DNA of 64,000 nt from Microbacterium sp. Clip185 (GTDB lineage: Bacteria; Actinomycetota; Actinomycetes; Actinomycetales; Microbacteriaceae): NCBI RefSeq assembly GCF_028743715.1, contig NZ_CP117996.1, positions 1 through 64,000 of the forward strand, in the 5' to 3' direction. Both the position numbers and the translations under genes were made by a program. Below are positions 26,414 to 34,623 of the stretch, piece by piece (the first letter of the stretch is position 1; every line of letters begins with the position of its first letter). Under the pieces are notes generated by a model, which was not told the DNA's origin, did not search any database, and saw only the letters and a program-made list of their open reading frames with translations.

Positions 26414-26847
26414 GCACCCGTCCCGCCACCGCCGTCACCCTCGATCTCGCCCCGCATCCCGAGGGAGGCTGGTTCCGTCGGATGTGGACCGCAACCGCAG
26501 AGGTGCAGACGCCGGCGGGACCTCGGCCCGCGGCGACCTGCATCCACTACCTGCTCACCCGCGGCGAGCACAGCGCGTGGCACGTCGTGACGAGCGACGA
26601 GATCTGGCTCTGGCACGGGCCCGGAACCCTCGAGCTGAGCTTCGGGGGCGACGGTGAGGAGCCGGTCGCCGAGCGCACCGTGACCTTGGGTCCGGAGCTT
26701 TCGGCGGGACACCTCGCGCAGGTGACGGTGCCGGCCGGCGTATGGCAGTCGGCCCGTCTCGGCGGCGAAGTCGAGGTGCTCGTGAGCTGTATCGTTTCGC
26801 CAGGTTTCAGCTTCGAGGACTGGCGCCTGGCGCGTGATTTAGGCTGA
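26410..26847 (+). CDS. DUF985 cupin-fold protein
   Basis: A 145-aa cupin_5 (DUF985) protein: LAPHPEGGWFRRMW at the start, CIHYLLTRGEHSAWHVVTSD with conserved Glu/His, and AGVWQSARL later. These small proteins bind sugars or nucleotide-like ligands in some structures, but no reaction is established. Its start overlaps the amidohydrolase stop by ATGA. It is probably an accessory enzyme or binding protein of the same pathway. Confidence 0.85.
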   Translation: MSTRPATAVTLDLAPHPEGGWFRRMWTATAEVQTPAGPRPAATCIHYLLTRGEHSAWHVVTSDEIWLWHGPGTLELSFGGDGEEPVAERTVTLGPELSAGHLAQVTVPAGVWQSARLGGEVEVLVSCIVSPGFSFEDWRLARDLG

Positions 26848-26851
26848 GCGC

Positions 26852-26880
26852 GGCGTCGGACACAGCAACCCGCCGACGCC
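26852..26880 (+). promoter_or_regulatory. intercistronic hairpin before the ABC importer
   Basis: GGCGTCGG (26852-26859) pairs with CCGACGCC (26873-26880) across a 13-nt loop, in the gap between the cupin gene and the solute-binding protein gene. It lacks a T-tract. It could protect the 3' end of the upstream message and set higher expression of the binding protein. Confidence 0.4.
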
Positions 26881-26915
26881 CGACCCGACACCCCCTCTTC
26901 TTGCTTGGAGTCCCC

Positions 26916-27770
26916 GTGATCACGACCGCCCGCCTCCGGCGCCTGACCGTCGGTGCCGCTCTCGGCGCTGTCGCGGCGCTCGCACTGACCGCCTGTGCCT
27001 TCGCCGGTGAGTCCGCTCCGGCCGCATCCGAGGACGGATCCCTTCCGACCCTCACCGCCGGCAAGCTCACCATCGCCACCGGTGAGCCGGCGTACGACCC
27101 CTGGATCGTCGACAACGACCCCTCCAACCAGAAGGGCTTCGAGTCGGCCGTCTCCTACGCGCTGGCGGAGAAGCTCGGCTTTTCGGCCGACGACGTCGTG
27201 TGGGTGCGTTCCACGTTCGACAGCGCGATCGCACCCGGACCCAAGGACTGGGACCTCAACATCCAGCAGTTCTCGGTGACCGATGAGCGCAAGCAGGCCG
27301 TCGACTTCTCGTCGCCGTACTACACGACCTCGCAGGCCGTCGTGACCTCGGAGAGCTCCGCCGCGGCGAACGCGACCACGATCGACGAGCTCAAGGGCTA
27401 CACGGTCGGCGTCATGAGCGGCACGACCAGCTACACCGTCGCCGCCGAGGAGCTCGGCACCGACAAGCTCAGCGTCTTCAACAACAACGACGACGTCGTG
27501 CTCGCCTTCCAGTCCGGCCAGATCGACGCGTTCGTGATCGACCTGCCCACCGCGTTCTACCTCGCGAACGCCGAGCTCGATGGCGGCAAGATCCTCGGCC
27601 AGTTCGCCGACACGACAGGCGGCGACCAGCTCGCGTACGTGCTGCCCAAGGGTTCCGAGCTGACCGAGCCGGTGTCGAAGGCGCTCGATGAGCTCCGCGC
27701 GGACGGCACGCTCGACGAGCTGCAGAAGACCTGGCTGAGCGAGGCCGTCGACGTTCCGGTCCTCGGCTGA
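26916..27770 (+). CDS. ABC transporter substrate-binding lipoprotein, polar amino acid type
   Basis: A 284-aa SBP_bac_3 family lipoprotein with lipobox LTAC (Cys about 27). The mature protein starts the domain with LTAGKLTIATGEPAYDPW and includes DWDLNIQQFSVTDERKQAVD, typical of amino acid binding proteins. I chose the GTG at 26916 with GGAG 5 nt before it; the frame from 26901 adds five residues without a ribosome-binding site. It delivers the ligand to the permease encoded 2 nt downstream. The ligand may be an amino-acid-bearing nucleoside given the enzymes upstream (inference). Confidence 0.9.
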   Translation: MITTARLRRLTVGAALGAVAALALTACAFAGESAPAASEDGSLPTLTAGKLTIATGEPAYDPWIVDNDPSNQKGFESAVSYALAEKLGFSADDVVWVRSTFDSAIAPGPKDWDLNIQQFSVTDERKQAVDFSSPYYTTSQAVVTSESSAAANATTIDELKGYTVGVMSGTTSYTVAAEELGTDKLSVFNNNDDVVLAFQSGQIDAFVIDLPTAFYLANAELDGGKILGQFADTTGGDQLAYVLPKGSELTEPVSKALDELRADGTLDELQKTWLSEAVDVPVLG

Positions 27771-27772
27771 AC

Positions 27773-28633
27773 ATGACCACGACCGACGCCGCGTGGCAGC
27801 CGAGCGAGCTCGAGCTCGCCCGGCGCGCCACGCGGCGCCGGCAGTCCACGAAATCGGTGCTGATCGCGCTCGCGAGCACCGTCGTCTTCGTGGCCGTCGT
27901 CGGCTACGCGATCGTCTCCAGCCCCGGCTGGGAAGACGTGCGCCGGAGCTTCTTCGACGTCGACATCGCGCTCGCCGCCTTCCCCTCGGTGCTCGCCGGG
28001 CTGTGGGTCAACATCCAGGTGCTGCTGGTGGCCGCCCTCGCCGTCGCGGTGATCGGCACGCTGCTGGCAGTGATGCGCTCGCTGCGCGGCCCGGTGTTCT
28101 TCCCGCTCCGCGCCCTCGCGACGGTCTACACCGACCTCTTCCGCGGGATGCCGCTGCTGATCGTGCTGTACCTCGTCGGGTTCGGCATCCCCGCCCTCGG
28201 CATCTTCGGCCGCGTCCCGGTCGTGCTCTGGGGCACCATCGCGATCGTCCTCACCTACTCGGCGTATGTGGCGGAGGTGCTCCGCGCGGGCATGGAGGCG
28301 GTGCATCCCTCGCAGCGCATCGCCGCCCGCTCGCTCGGACTCAGCCACGCGCAGACCCTGCGCATCGTCGTCATCCCGCAGGGTGTGCGCAAGGTCGTGC
28401 CCGCCCTCATGAACGACTTCGTGTCGATGCAGAAGGATGTGGGACTCATCTCCGTCCTCGGTGCCGTCGACGCCGTGCGCGCCGCCCAGATCCAGGTCGC
28501 CGCCACCTACAACTTCACCCCGTACATCGTGGCGGGGCTCCTCTTCGTCGCCATGAGCCTGCCGATGATCCGGCTCACCGACTGGGTCTCGGCACGCCTC
28601 GCCCGCCGCGAACAGACCGGCGGTGTCGTATGA
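27773..28633 (+). CDS. amino acid ABC transporter permease
   Basis: A 286-aa HisM/ArtQ-type permease. One TM near residues 24-45, a periplasmic loop, then five TM helices starting near 75. The EAA loop is clear: GMEAVHPSQRIAARSLGLS. The start is ATG 2 nt after the binding protein stop. The stop overlaps the ATPase gene (ATGA). A single permease gene suggests that it acts as a homodimer. Confidence 0.92.
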   Translation: MTTTDAAWQPSELELARRATRRRQSTKSVLIALASTVVFVAVVGYAIVSSPGWEDVRRSFFDVDIALAAFPSVLAGLWVNIQVLLVAALAVAVIGTLLAVMRSLRGPVFFPLRALATVYTDLFRGMPLLIVLYLVGFGIPALGIFGRVPVVLWGTIAIVLTYSAYVAEVLRAGMEAVHPSQRIAARSLGLSHAQTLRIVVIPQGVRKVVPALMNDFVSMQKDVGLISVLGAVDAVRAAQIQVAATYNFTPYIVAGLLFVAMSLPMIRLTDWVSARLARREQTGGVV

Positions 28634-29376
28634 GCGTGCTCGACGTCATCGGCGTGCGCAAGGACTTCGGCGACCACCAGGTGCTACGCGGCATCGACCT
28701 GACTCTCGCCCAGCACGAGGTCGTGGTGCTCATCGGCGCCTCCGGTTCGGGCAAGTCGACACTGCTGCGCACGATCAACCTCATCGAGCGGGTCGACGAC
28801 GGCCGCATCCTGCTCAGCGGTGACGACATCACCGATCCCACGGTCGACCAGGATGCGGTGCGCGCCCGCATCGGCGTCGTGTTCCAGCACTTCAATCTCT
28901 TCCCGCATCTGCGCGTGATCGACAACGTCACGCTTGCTGCGCGCCGCGTGCACGGCGTGCCGCGCGAGCAGGCGCGTGCGCGCGGAATGGAGCTGCTCGA
29001 GACGCTGGGCCTCGGGGTGAAGGCACGTGAGTTCCCCGACCGCCTGTCGGGCGGCCAGCAGCAGCGCGTCGCGATCGTCCGCGCGATCATGACCGATCCG
29101 GAGCTCCTGCTGCTCGACGAGATCACGAGCGCGCTCGACCCGCAGCTCGTCGGCGAGGTGCTCGATCTGGTGCGCGAGCTCAAGACCCGTGGCTCCACCA
29201 TCCTGATGGCGACGCACGAGATGTCGTTCGCACGTGAGGTGGCCGACCGCATCATGTTCATGCAGGGCGGCACGATCATCGAGCAGGGAACGCCCGCGCA
29301 GGTGTTCGATGCCCCGCAGCATCCCGAGACGATCCGGTTCCTCGAGCGCGAACGCCGCGGCGGCGCCCTCGCCTGA
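28630..29376 (+). CDS. amino acid ABC transporter ATP-binding protein
   Basis: A 248-aa PAAT-type ATPase with Walker A GASGSGKST (36-44), Q-loop VFQHFNLFPH, signature LSGGQQQRV near 140 and Walker B LLLLDEITSALDP, plus the His switch MATHEMSF. It energises import with the two preceding gene products. It is the last gene of the unit; a repeat cluster follows. Confidence 0.94.
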   Translation: MSVLDVIGVRKDFGDHQVLRGIDLTLAQHEVVVLIGASGSGKSTLLRTINLIERVDDGRILLSGDDITDPTVDQDAVRARIGVVFQHFNLFPHLRVIDNVTLAARRVHGVPREQARARGMELLETLGLGVKAREFPDRLSGGQQQRVAIVRAIMTDPELLLLDEITSALDPQLVGEVLDLVRELKTRGSTILMATHEMSFAREVADRIMFMQGGTIIEQGTPAQVFDAPQHPETIRFLERERRGGALA

Positions 29377-29413
29377 GCCCGCGCCGCGCTCGAGTGCTCT
29401 CGCGGACGCGCGC

Positions 29414-29600
29414 GTGCTCGAGGGACGCACCTTCGTGTTCGAGGGACGCGTCTTGCGGCTCATGAGCCCCAAAACCCGCGTTTCGGGTCCCTCGAACAGG
29501 GGGTGAGTCCGTTCGAGGGACGCGTGTTGCGGCCTCGAGCCCCGAATTTGCGCGTTTCGAGTCCCTTGAACAAGCGGTGGGTGGCTTCAGGGGACGCGTA
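29414..29600. repeat. repeat family 3, tandem hairpin-ended units
   Basis: Two nearly complete units of about 65-70 bp (29436-29500 and 29508-29574) start GTTCGAGGGACGCGT and end in the inverted form GTCCCT(C/T)GAAC. Partial copies stand before (from 29414) and after (from 29584, TTCAGGGGACGCGT). The ends of each unit can pair with each other. The element lies between convergent genes; the gap 29377-29614 holds no gene. Confidence 0.85.
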
Positions 29601-29614
29601 CTGCGGATGCGGGA

Positions 29615-30682
29615 TCAGCGGGCGAGGGAGAACACGAAGACGAGCTCGAGCACGAAGACGGCCACGAGGACGAACAGCCCGAGCACGACCTTCAGCAGTT
29701 GCCGCTTTCGGCGCAGGCGCTGGCCGCCGGCCGCGACGGCCGGGGGTGGGGTGACCATCGGCGACGGGGATTCGGCGGATGCGGTCTCGGGCAGCTTGTC
29801 GTCGCGCCAGCGCGCCCACTGGTCGAGCTTCTGCGTGACGGCGTCGACCGTGGCAAGCAGCCAGGTCCAGGTCTCCGGGTCCGTCGTCACCAAGGGACGC
29901 TTCGCGTAGAGGAACAGCCAGTCGTCAACGATCTCGACGTCGAGCTGAGCCGCGTTGTCGATGAATCGGGCCATGATGTCGGGCGTGAACAGATAGAGGG
30001 CGTCCCGTTCGTAGCCCGCCGGGCAGTACAGCGCGAAGTGCCGGTCGAAGTCGCCTTCGAGGCTCAGGCGCTGCTCCCGATCAATGGTCACCGGCAGATT
30101 GGATTGCCCCATCACGCCGTTGTTCTCTCGAGCGTCGAGCACGATGTTCGGCAGCTGCACGTCGAGCTTGATGGCCACGTAGCCCCACCGATACGCGTCG
30201 TAAGAGTTGTCGCCCGTCGTGTAGCGGTAGTTCGAGAACTCGACGAAACGGCCACCGCCGCGACGCAGCACGGGAAAGGATGCGCGGAAGCGACCCAGAT
30301 GGAAGATGACACCGGGAAGGTCGCGGTCGAGCTCCTTCCCTTCGTTGACCAACCCGTTCGCGCGAGCGAACATCGCGATCCGGTAGATGTACTCCTCTTG
30401 CGCGCTCAGGGCTCGGACGGACACGGCGTATCCGCCCACGGCCACCAGTGCAAGCGCCGCGACAGCCAGGAGGTCCAGTAGGGACGGTGTCGCCAACGAG
30501 CCGAGGAGGAAGGAGATGGCTGATGCCACGACGGAGATGACGAAACAGAACGCAGCCCCCATCGCCACGAGGCTGCCGAAGAACGCGGCGCGCGGCGTGT
30601 CGGTCGTGCGATTCTTGCGGCTGAACTCCTTCAGCTCGGCGGGGTCGATCGGAGCGGTGAGTGGCGTTGTGTCGATGGTCAT
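29615..30682 (-). CDS. DUF3137-like membrane protein, paralogue 1
   Basis: A 355-aa protein with two N-terminal TM helices (about 35-60 and 67-90) and one C-terminal TM helix (about 330-352). Between them lies a soluble domain with VEFSNYRY, AIKLDVQLPNIVLDAR and a tail DIMARFIDNAAQLDVEIVDDWLFLYAKRP, read in three short pieces, that resembles DUF3137 proteins. It is closely related over its length to the gene 12 bp upstream, a clear tandem duplication. The function is unknown. Confidence 0.75.
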   Translation of the reverse strand: MTIDTTPLTAPIDPAELKEFSRKNRTTDTPRAAFFGSLVAMGAAFCFVISVVASAISFLLGSLATPSLLDLLAVAALALVAVGGYAVSVRALSAQEEYIYRIAMFARANGLVNEGKELDRDLPGVIFHLGRFRASFPVLRRGGGRFVEFSNYRYTTGDNSYDAYRWGYVAIKLDVQLPNIVLDARENNGVMGQSNLPVTIDREQRLSLEGDFDRHFALYCPAGYERDALYLFTPDIMARFIDNAAQLDVEIVDDWLFLYAKRPLVTTDPETWTWLLATVDAVTQKLDQWARWRDDKLPETASAESPSPMVTPPPAVAAGGQRLRRKRQLLKVVLGLFVLVAVFVLELVFVFSLAR

Positions 30683-30694
30683 CGGTTCACCGGT

Positions 30695-31759
30695 TCAGCG
30701 GGCGAGGGAAAACACGAAGACGATCTCCAGCACGAAGACGGCCACGAGGGCGAAGAGGGCAAGCAGACCCTTCAGGAGCTCTCGCTTCTGACGCAGACGC
30801 CGACCGCCGGCGGCGATAGCGGGCGGCGGGGTGACCAGAGGAGGCAGCGGCTCGGCGGATGAGGTCTCCGGCAGCTTGTCGTCGCGCCAGCGCTCCCACT
30901 GGTCGAGCTTCTGCGTGACGGCGTCGACGGTCGTCATGAGCCACATCCAGGTGGCGGGGTCCGTCGTGACCAGGGGACGCTTCGCGTACAGGAACAGCCA
31001 GTCGTCGACGATCTCGACATCCACCTGTCCGGCGTTGTCGATGAAGCGCGCCATGATGTCGGGGGTGAAGAGATAGAGGGCATCGCGTTCGTACCCCGCC
31101 GGGCAGTACAGGGTGAAGTGCTCGTCGAACTCCGCCCCCAGGCTCTGGCGCTGCTCTGGGCGAAGGACGACGGGTAGGTTCGACTGCCCCCAGAGCCCGT
31201 TGTTCCCTCGCGCGTCGAGCACGATGTTCGGAAGCAGGGCGTTGAGCTTGATCGCCACGTACCCCCAGCGGTACCGGTCGCTGCGGGCCCTCGCGTAGTG
31301 GTAATTCGAGAACTCGACGAACCGTCCGTCTTCTCGCCGGAGAACCGGTGAGGCGACGCGCGACCGTCCGACCGTGAAGAGGATTCCGGGAAGCTTGCGA
31401 TCGAGCTCCCTCCCTTCGTTCACGAACCCGTTGGCCTGAACGAACCTGGCGAATCGGTACCTCGCCATCTTGTACTGCTGATTAGCCCGCTCGGACGCCC
31501 TCCACCCGACGGCCGTGAGCAGCAGCGCGACGATGAGGGGAAGAACCCCCAGGACAAGCGTGTCCAAGAAGGCCTCTGCCACGAGGCCGATGAAGATCAT
31601 GACGAGCGCGAAGCCCGCGCCGCAGAGACCCAGGAGCACCATCCACGCCTCGAGACTGCCGCCCTCGAGCGGAGGCCCGACGGTGCGGTTCTTGCGGAGG
31701 AATTCCTTCAGCTCGGCGGGGTCGACCGGGGCGGTGAGCGGCGTCGTGTCGAGGGTCAT
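30695..31759 (-). CDS. DUF3137-like membrane protein, paralogue 2
   Basis: A 354-aa paralogue of the following gene: the same start ([20 protein letters not shown] against MTIDTTPLTAPIDPAELKEF), the same soluble domain and an almost identical C-terminal TM (VFVLEIVFVFSLAR). The N-terminal TM region differs most. I chose the ATG at 31759, which overlaps the upstream stop (ATGA); the long upstream extension of this frame only shadows the next gene. Confidence 0.78.
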   Translation of the reverse strand: MTLDTTPLTAPVDPAELKEFLRKNRTVGPPLEGGSLEAWMVLLGLCGAGFALVMIFIGLVAEAFLDTLVLGVLPLIVALLLTAVGWRASERANQQYKMARYRFARFVQANGFVNEGRELDRKLPGILFTVGRSRVASPVLRREDGRFVEFSNYHYARARSDRYRWGYVAIKLNALLPNIVLDARGNNGLWGQSNLPVVLRPEQRQSLGAEFDEHFTLYCPAGYERDALYLFTPDIMARFIDNAGQVDVEIVDDWLFLYAKRPLVTTDPATWMWLMTTVDAVTQKLDQWERWRDDKLPETSSAEPLPPLVTPPPAIAAGGRRLRQKRELLKGLLALFALVAVFVLEIVFVFSLAR

Positions 31760-32742
31760 CGGTTCACCGCATCCGCATCCCACTGCAGCGACGAGCCCGC
31801 GGGTAGCGGGAGGGCTTCGAGCGCGGGGTCGGCGCACAGGGCTTCGATCAACCCCGCGTCGCCGCCGATGATCGTGGAGTCGAAGTCGACCTCGGTGGCC
31901 AGCACCCACGACCGGTCCGACGGCCACATGAGCGACGGGGATGCGGCGAACTGCGCGAATCCGGCGCGCTCCATCTCCGCATCGCGCCACGGGACCTCGT
32001 GCGGCCAGGTGGGTTCGGCGAAGACATCCAGCGGGCCCCAGAAGAGCACGTAGTCGCGGCCGGGCAGCGACAACCGCGGTCCACGCGACGCAGCGTCGTC
32101 GAGGATGCCGGGCTGCCAGCTCTCCTTCGCATACGGACGATTGAAGGGGTCCCGCATCGCGTGGGCCAGCATCTCCTGGTGCCGCTCGAGGTCGGGCTCG
32201 TCCGAGGCGGTGAACACCGCCCGCGACGGGGTGATCCCGTAGTGGCCGACCAGACCGCCCCACCCCTCCCACACGGCGGCGTACCCGACGGCGGTGCCGC
32301 GCGCGGCGAGGTGCCGACCGATGGCGGCGAGGGTCGCGGCATCCAGCTCGCCCTCGCGCGGGGCTTCGTATTCCCAGCCATCGTCGGAGCGGGAGCGTGC
32401 GCCGTAGATGGGGCCGTCGATCGGGGCGCGACCGACCAGGGCGCCCCACTGCGCCGTCGGGTGAAGCCGGGTACCGAAGGATGCGGCGGCGTCGCCCCAT
32501 CGCGCGACCTCGGAGTCGATCTCGGGCTGTGCGTCGGCGAAGGCGTCCCATGCACGCCGATGCTCGTCCTGCGGAAGGGGCGGCCACGCCATCCCGACCG
32601 GCCGCGACCGCGTCGTTGGGTGGAAGATGCGGGCGTACGCGGCGAAGCCGCGGGGAACGACGTCGTGCATCGTCCCTTCCCAGGGATCGTCCGTCCGCTC
32701 ACGCAGCCAGTCACCGACCGAGACGTCCGGGGTCCACTCCAT
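31756..32742 (-). CDS. hypothetical protein upstream of the DUF3137 pair
   Basis: A 328-aa soluble protein rich in Trp and Pro, without signal or TM. It contains [35 protein letters not shown] and [19 protein letters not shown] recognise no domain. Codon use and GC3 match the core genome, and its stop overlaps the next gene (ATGA), so it belongs to one operon with the two membrane proteins. Confidence 0.7.
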   Translation of the reverse strand: MEWTPDVSVGDWLRERTDDPWEGTMHDVVPRGFAAYARIFHPTTRSRPVGMAWPPLPQDEHRRAWDAFADAQPEIDSEVARWGDAAASFGTRLHPTAQWGALVGRAPIDGPIYGARSRSDDGWEYEAPREGELDAATLAAIGRHLAARGTAVGYAAVWEGWGGLVGHYGITPSRAVFTASDEPDLERHQEMLAHAMRDPFNRPYAKESWQPGILDDAASRGPRLSLPGRDYVLFWGPLDVFAEPTWPHEVPWRDAEMERAGFAQFAASPSLMWPSDRSWVLATEVDFDSTIIGGDAGLIEALCADPALEALPLPAGSSLQWDADAVNR

Positions 32743-32856
32743 GCGGCCACGCTACCGGCCGCGATCTGGCTCGGATGCGGCGGCGGGCCGCATCCGCTAG
32801 ACTTCTGAGGTTGTCTGGATACATCTGTGTCCCGACACGTGCATTACACCCTCCTG

Positions 32857-32877
32857 CTGCCGGGAAGTGCCCGGTAG
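32857..32877 (+). promoter_or_regulatory. hairpin in the rpsF leader, possible r-protein binding site
   Basis: CTGCCGGG / CCCGGTAG form an 8-bp stem (one G-U) with a 5-nt loop, 27 nt before the rpsF start. Leaders of rpsF operons often carry an S6:S18 binding hairpin with an exposed CCG; a CCG follows this stem. Assignment as that element is tentative. Confidence 0.4.
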
Positions 32878-32904
32878 CCGTTCTAGTCCGAAGGAGGTGG
32901 GTTA

Positions 32905-33288
32905 GTGACGCACTCGCACCAGTACGAGCTCATGGTCATCTTCGACCCCGAGATCGACGAGCGTCAGGTTGCCCCCAACCTCGACAAGTTCCTGAAGGTC
33001 ATCACCAACGATGGCGGTTCGGTGGACAAGGTCGATGTCTGGGGCCGTCGTCGTCTCGCGTACGAGATCCAGAAGAAGTCCGAGGGCATCTACGCCGTCG
33101 TCAACTTCGTCGCCACCAGCGAGGCCACGCAGGAGCTCGACCGTCAGCTGAAGCTGAACGAGTCGATCCTTCGCACCAAGGTCCTCCGTGCCGAAGAGGC
33201 GATCGCTCAGGTCGCCGCCGAAGCCAAGCGCTCCGAGGAGAAGGCAGCCCGCAAGGCGGCCGCTCCCGCGAAGGCAGCGAAGGCCTAA
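32905..33288 (+). CDS. rpsF: 30S ribosomal protein S6
   Basis: A 127-aa S6 protein of the small subunit, which pairs with S18 at the platform. It begins [20 protein letters not shown] and has [12 protein letters not shown]. The start is GTG at 32905 with a strong AAGGAGG. A Lys/Ala-rich C-terminal extension is typical of actinobacteria. First gene of rpsF-ssb-rpsR-rplI. Confidence 0.97.
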   Translation: MTHSHQYELMVIFDPEIDERQVAPNLDKFLKVITNDGGSVDKVDVWGRRRLAYEIQKKSEGIYAVVNFVATSEATQELDRQLKLNESILRTKVLRAEEAIAQVAAEAKRSEEKAARKAAAPAKAAKA

Positions 33289-33293
33289 GGCTC

Positions 33294-33812
33294 ATGGCCG
33301 GCGAAACCGTCATCACCGTCGTGGGTAACCTCACGGCCGATCCCGAACTGCGTTACACGCAGAACGGGCTCCCCGTCGCGAACTTCACGATCGCCTCCAC
33401 GCCGCGCAATTTCGATCGCGCGTCGGGTGAATGGAAGGACGGCGAAGCGCTGTTCCTTCGTGCATCGGTGTGGCGTGAGTTCGCCGAGCACGTTGCGGGC
33501 TCGCTGACGAAGGGAAGCCGCGTCATCGCGACCGGCCGCCTGAAGCAGCGCTCCTACCAGGACCGTGAGGGCAACAACCGCACCTCCATCGAGCTCGAGG
33601 TCGACGAGATCGGCCCGAGCCTGCGCTACGCCACCGCTCAGGTGACGCGCGCGGCCGGTGGCAACAGCGGTGGTGGCGGCGGACAGTCGCGTGCCCAGGT
33701 CGCCGACGAGCCGTGGGCGACCCCCGGCTCGCCTGCCGGCGGCAACAACACGGCGAACGGTGCCGACGCATGGGGCGCCCCCGGCGCCTACGGCGACGAC
33801 ACCCCGTTCTGA
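33294..33812 (+). CDS. ssb: single-stranded DNA-binding protein
   Basis: A 172-aa SSB with the OB fold ([45 protein letters not shown]), a Gly-rich linker from about 120 and the conserved acidic C-terminal tip DDTPF that recruits replication and repair proteins. It is located between rpsF and rpsR as usual. Confidence 0.97.
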   Translation: MAGETVITVVGNLTADPELRYTQNGLPVANFTIASTPRNFDRASGEWKDGEALFLRASVWREFAEHVAGSLTKGSRVIATGRLKQRSYQDREGNNRTSIELEVDEIGPSLRYATAQVTRAAGGNSGGGGGQSRAQVADEPWATPGSPAGGNNTANGADAWGAPGAYGDDTPF

Positions 33813-33839
33813 CAACACACTTCTTCTTAAGGAAACAAC

Positions 33840-34094
33840 ATGGCTGGAAAGTCGAGCGGCGACCGCCGCAAGCCGCGGAAGGGCGCGAAGAACGCTGCTC
33901 CCGCGAAGGCGATCCGCGTCGGCGTCATTGACTACAAGGACGTCGCCACGCTTCGCAAGTTCATCTCCGAGCGTGGAAAGATCCGCGCCCGTCGTATCAC
34001 CGGTGTCTCGGTGCAGGAGCAGCGTCTGATCGCCCGCGCGATCAAGAACGCCCGTGAAATGGCGCTCCTGCCCTACGCTGGCGCAGGCCGGTAA
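33840..34094 (+). CDS. rpsR: 30S ribosomal protein S18
   Basis: An 84-aa basic protein with the S18 core [20 protein letters not shown] and [13 protein letters not shown]. It binds the small subunit with S6. No CXXC zinc motif is seen, so this is the zinc-free form. A short AAGGAA sequence precedes the ATG. Confidence 0.96.
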   Translation: MAGKSSGDRRKPRKGAKNAAPAKAIRVGVIDYKDVATLRKFISERGKIRARRITGVSVQEQRLIARAIKNAREMALLPYAGAGR

Positions 34095-34105
34095 GGGGTA
34101 CCGAC

Positions 34106-34558
34106 ATGGCAAAGCTGATTCTCACGAACGAGGTCACCGGGCTCGGTAGCGCCGGTGACGTGGTCGAGGTCAAGAACGGGTACGCCCGCAACTACCTCAT
34201 CCCCCAGGGCTTCGCTGTCGCGTGGACCCGTGGTGGCGAGAAGCAGGTCGCGTCGATCCGCGCCGCCCGCGAGGCTCGCGCGATCCACGACCACGAGGAC
34301 GCCGTCGCACTGAAGAACGCTCTCGAGGCCGACAAGGTCAAGCTCACCGTCAAGGCGGGCGCTGAGGGTCGTCTGTTCGGCTCGGTCAAGACCGAGGACG
34401 TCGCCAACGCCGTCAAGACCGCCGGCATCGGCGAGATCGACAAGCGCAAGGTGCAGTTCACGTCGCCGATCAAGTCGGTGGGTGTGCACGAGGCCACGGT
34501 TCGTCTTCGCGACGACGTGACCGCCGTGATCTCCCTCCAGGTGGTCGCCGCGAAGTAA
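34106..34558 (+). CDS. rplI: 50S ribosomal protein L9
   Basis: A 150-aa L9 with the N-terminal domain [20 protein letters not shown] and [15 protein letters not shown], the long connecting helix and the C-terminal rRNA-binding domain ([16 protein letters not shown]). Its stop is followed by a strong terminator, which ends the operon. Confidence 0.97.
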   Translation: MAKLILTNEVTGLGSAGDVVEVKNGYARNYLIPQGFAVAWTRGGEKQVASIRAAREARAIHDHEDAVALKNALEADKVKLTVKAGAEGRLFGSVKTEDVANAVKTAGIGEIDKRKVQFTSPIKSVGVHEATVRLRDDVTAVISLQVVAAK

Positions 34559-34574
34559 CGCCTACAGGGCATGC

Positions 34575-34611
34575 CGGATGGCGGGGAGTCGATGAGACTC
34601 CCCGCCATCCG
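34575..34611. terminator. strong terminator of the rpsF-rplI operon
   Basis: A 16-bp perfect stem (CGGATGGCGGGGAGTC and complement) with loop GATGA, followed by GTTTTC. It also sits at the end of the convergent surface protein gene and can act in both directions. Confidence 0.92.
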
Positions 34612-34623
34612 CCGTTTTCACCC

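Noticed and set aside
31760..32587. N-terminal extension of the second DUF3137-like ORF to 630 aa
   Set aside because: It overlaps the 328-aa gene out of frame, is Arg-rich, and the paralogue starts exactly at the internal ATG.
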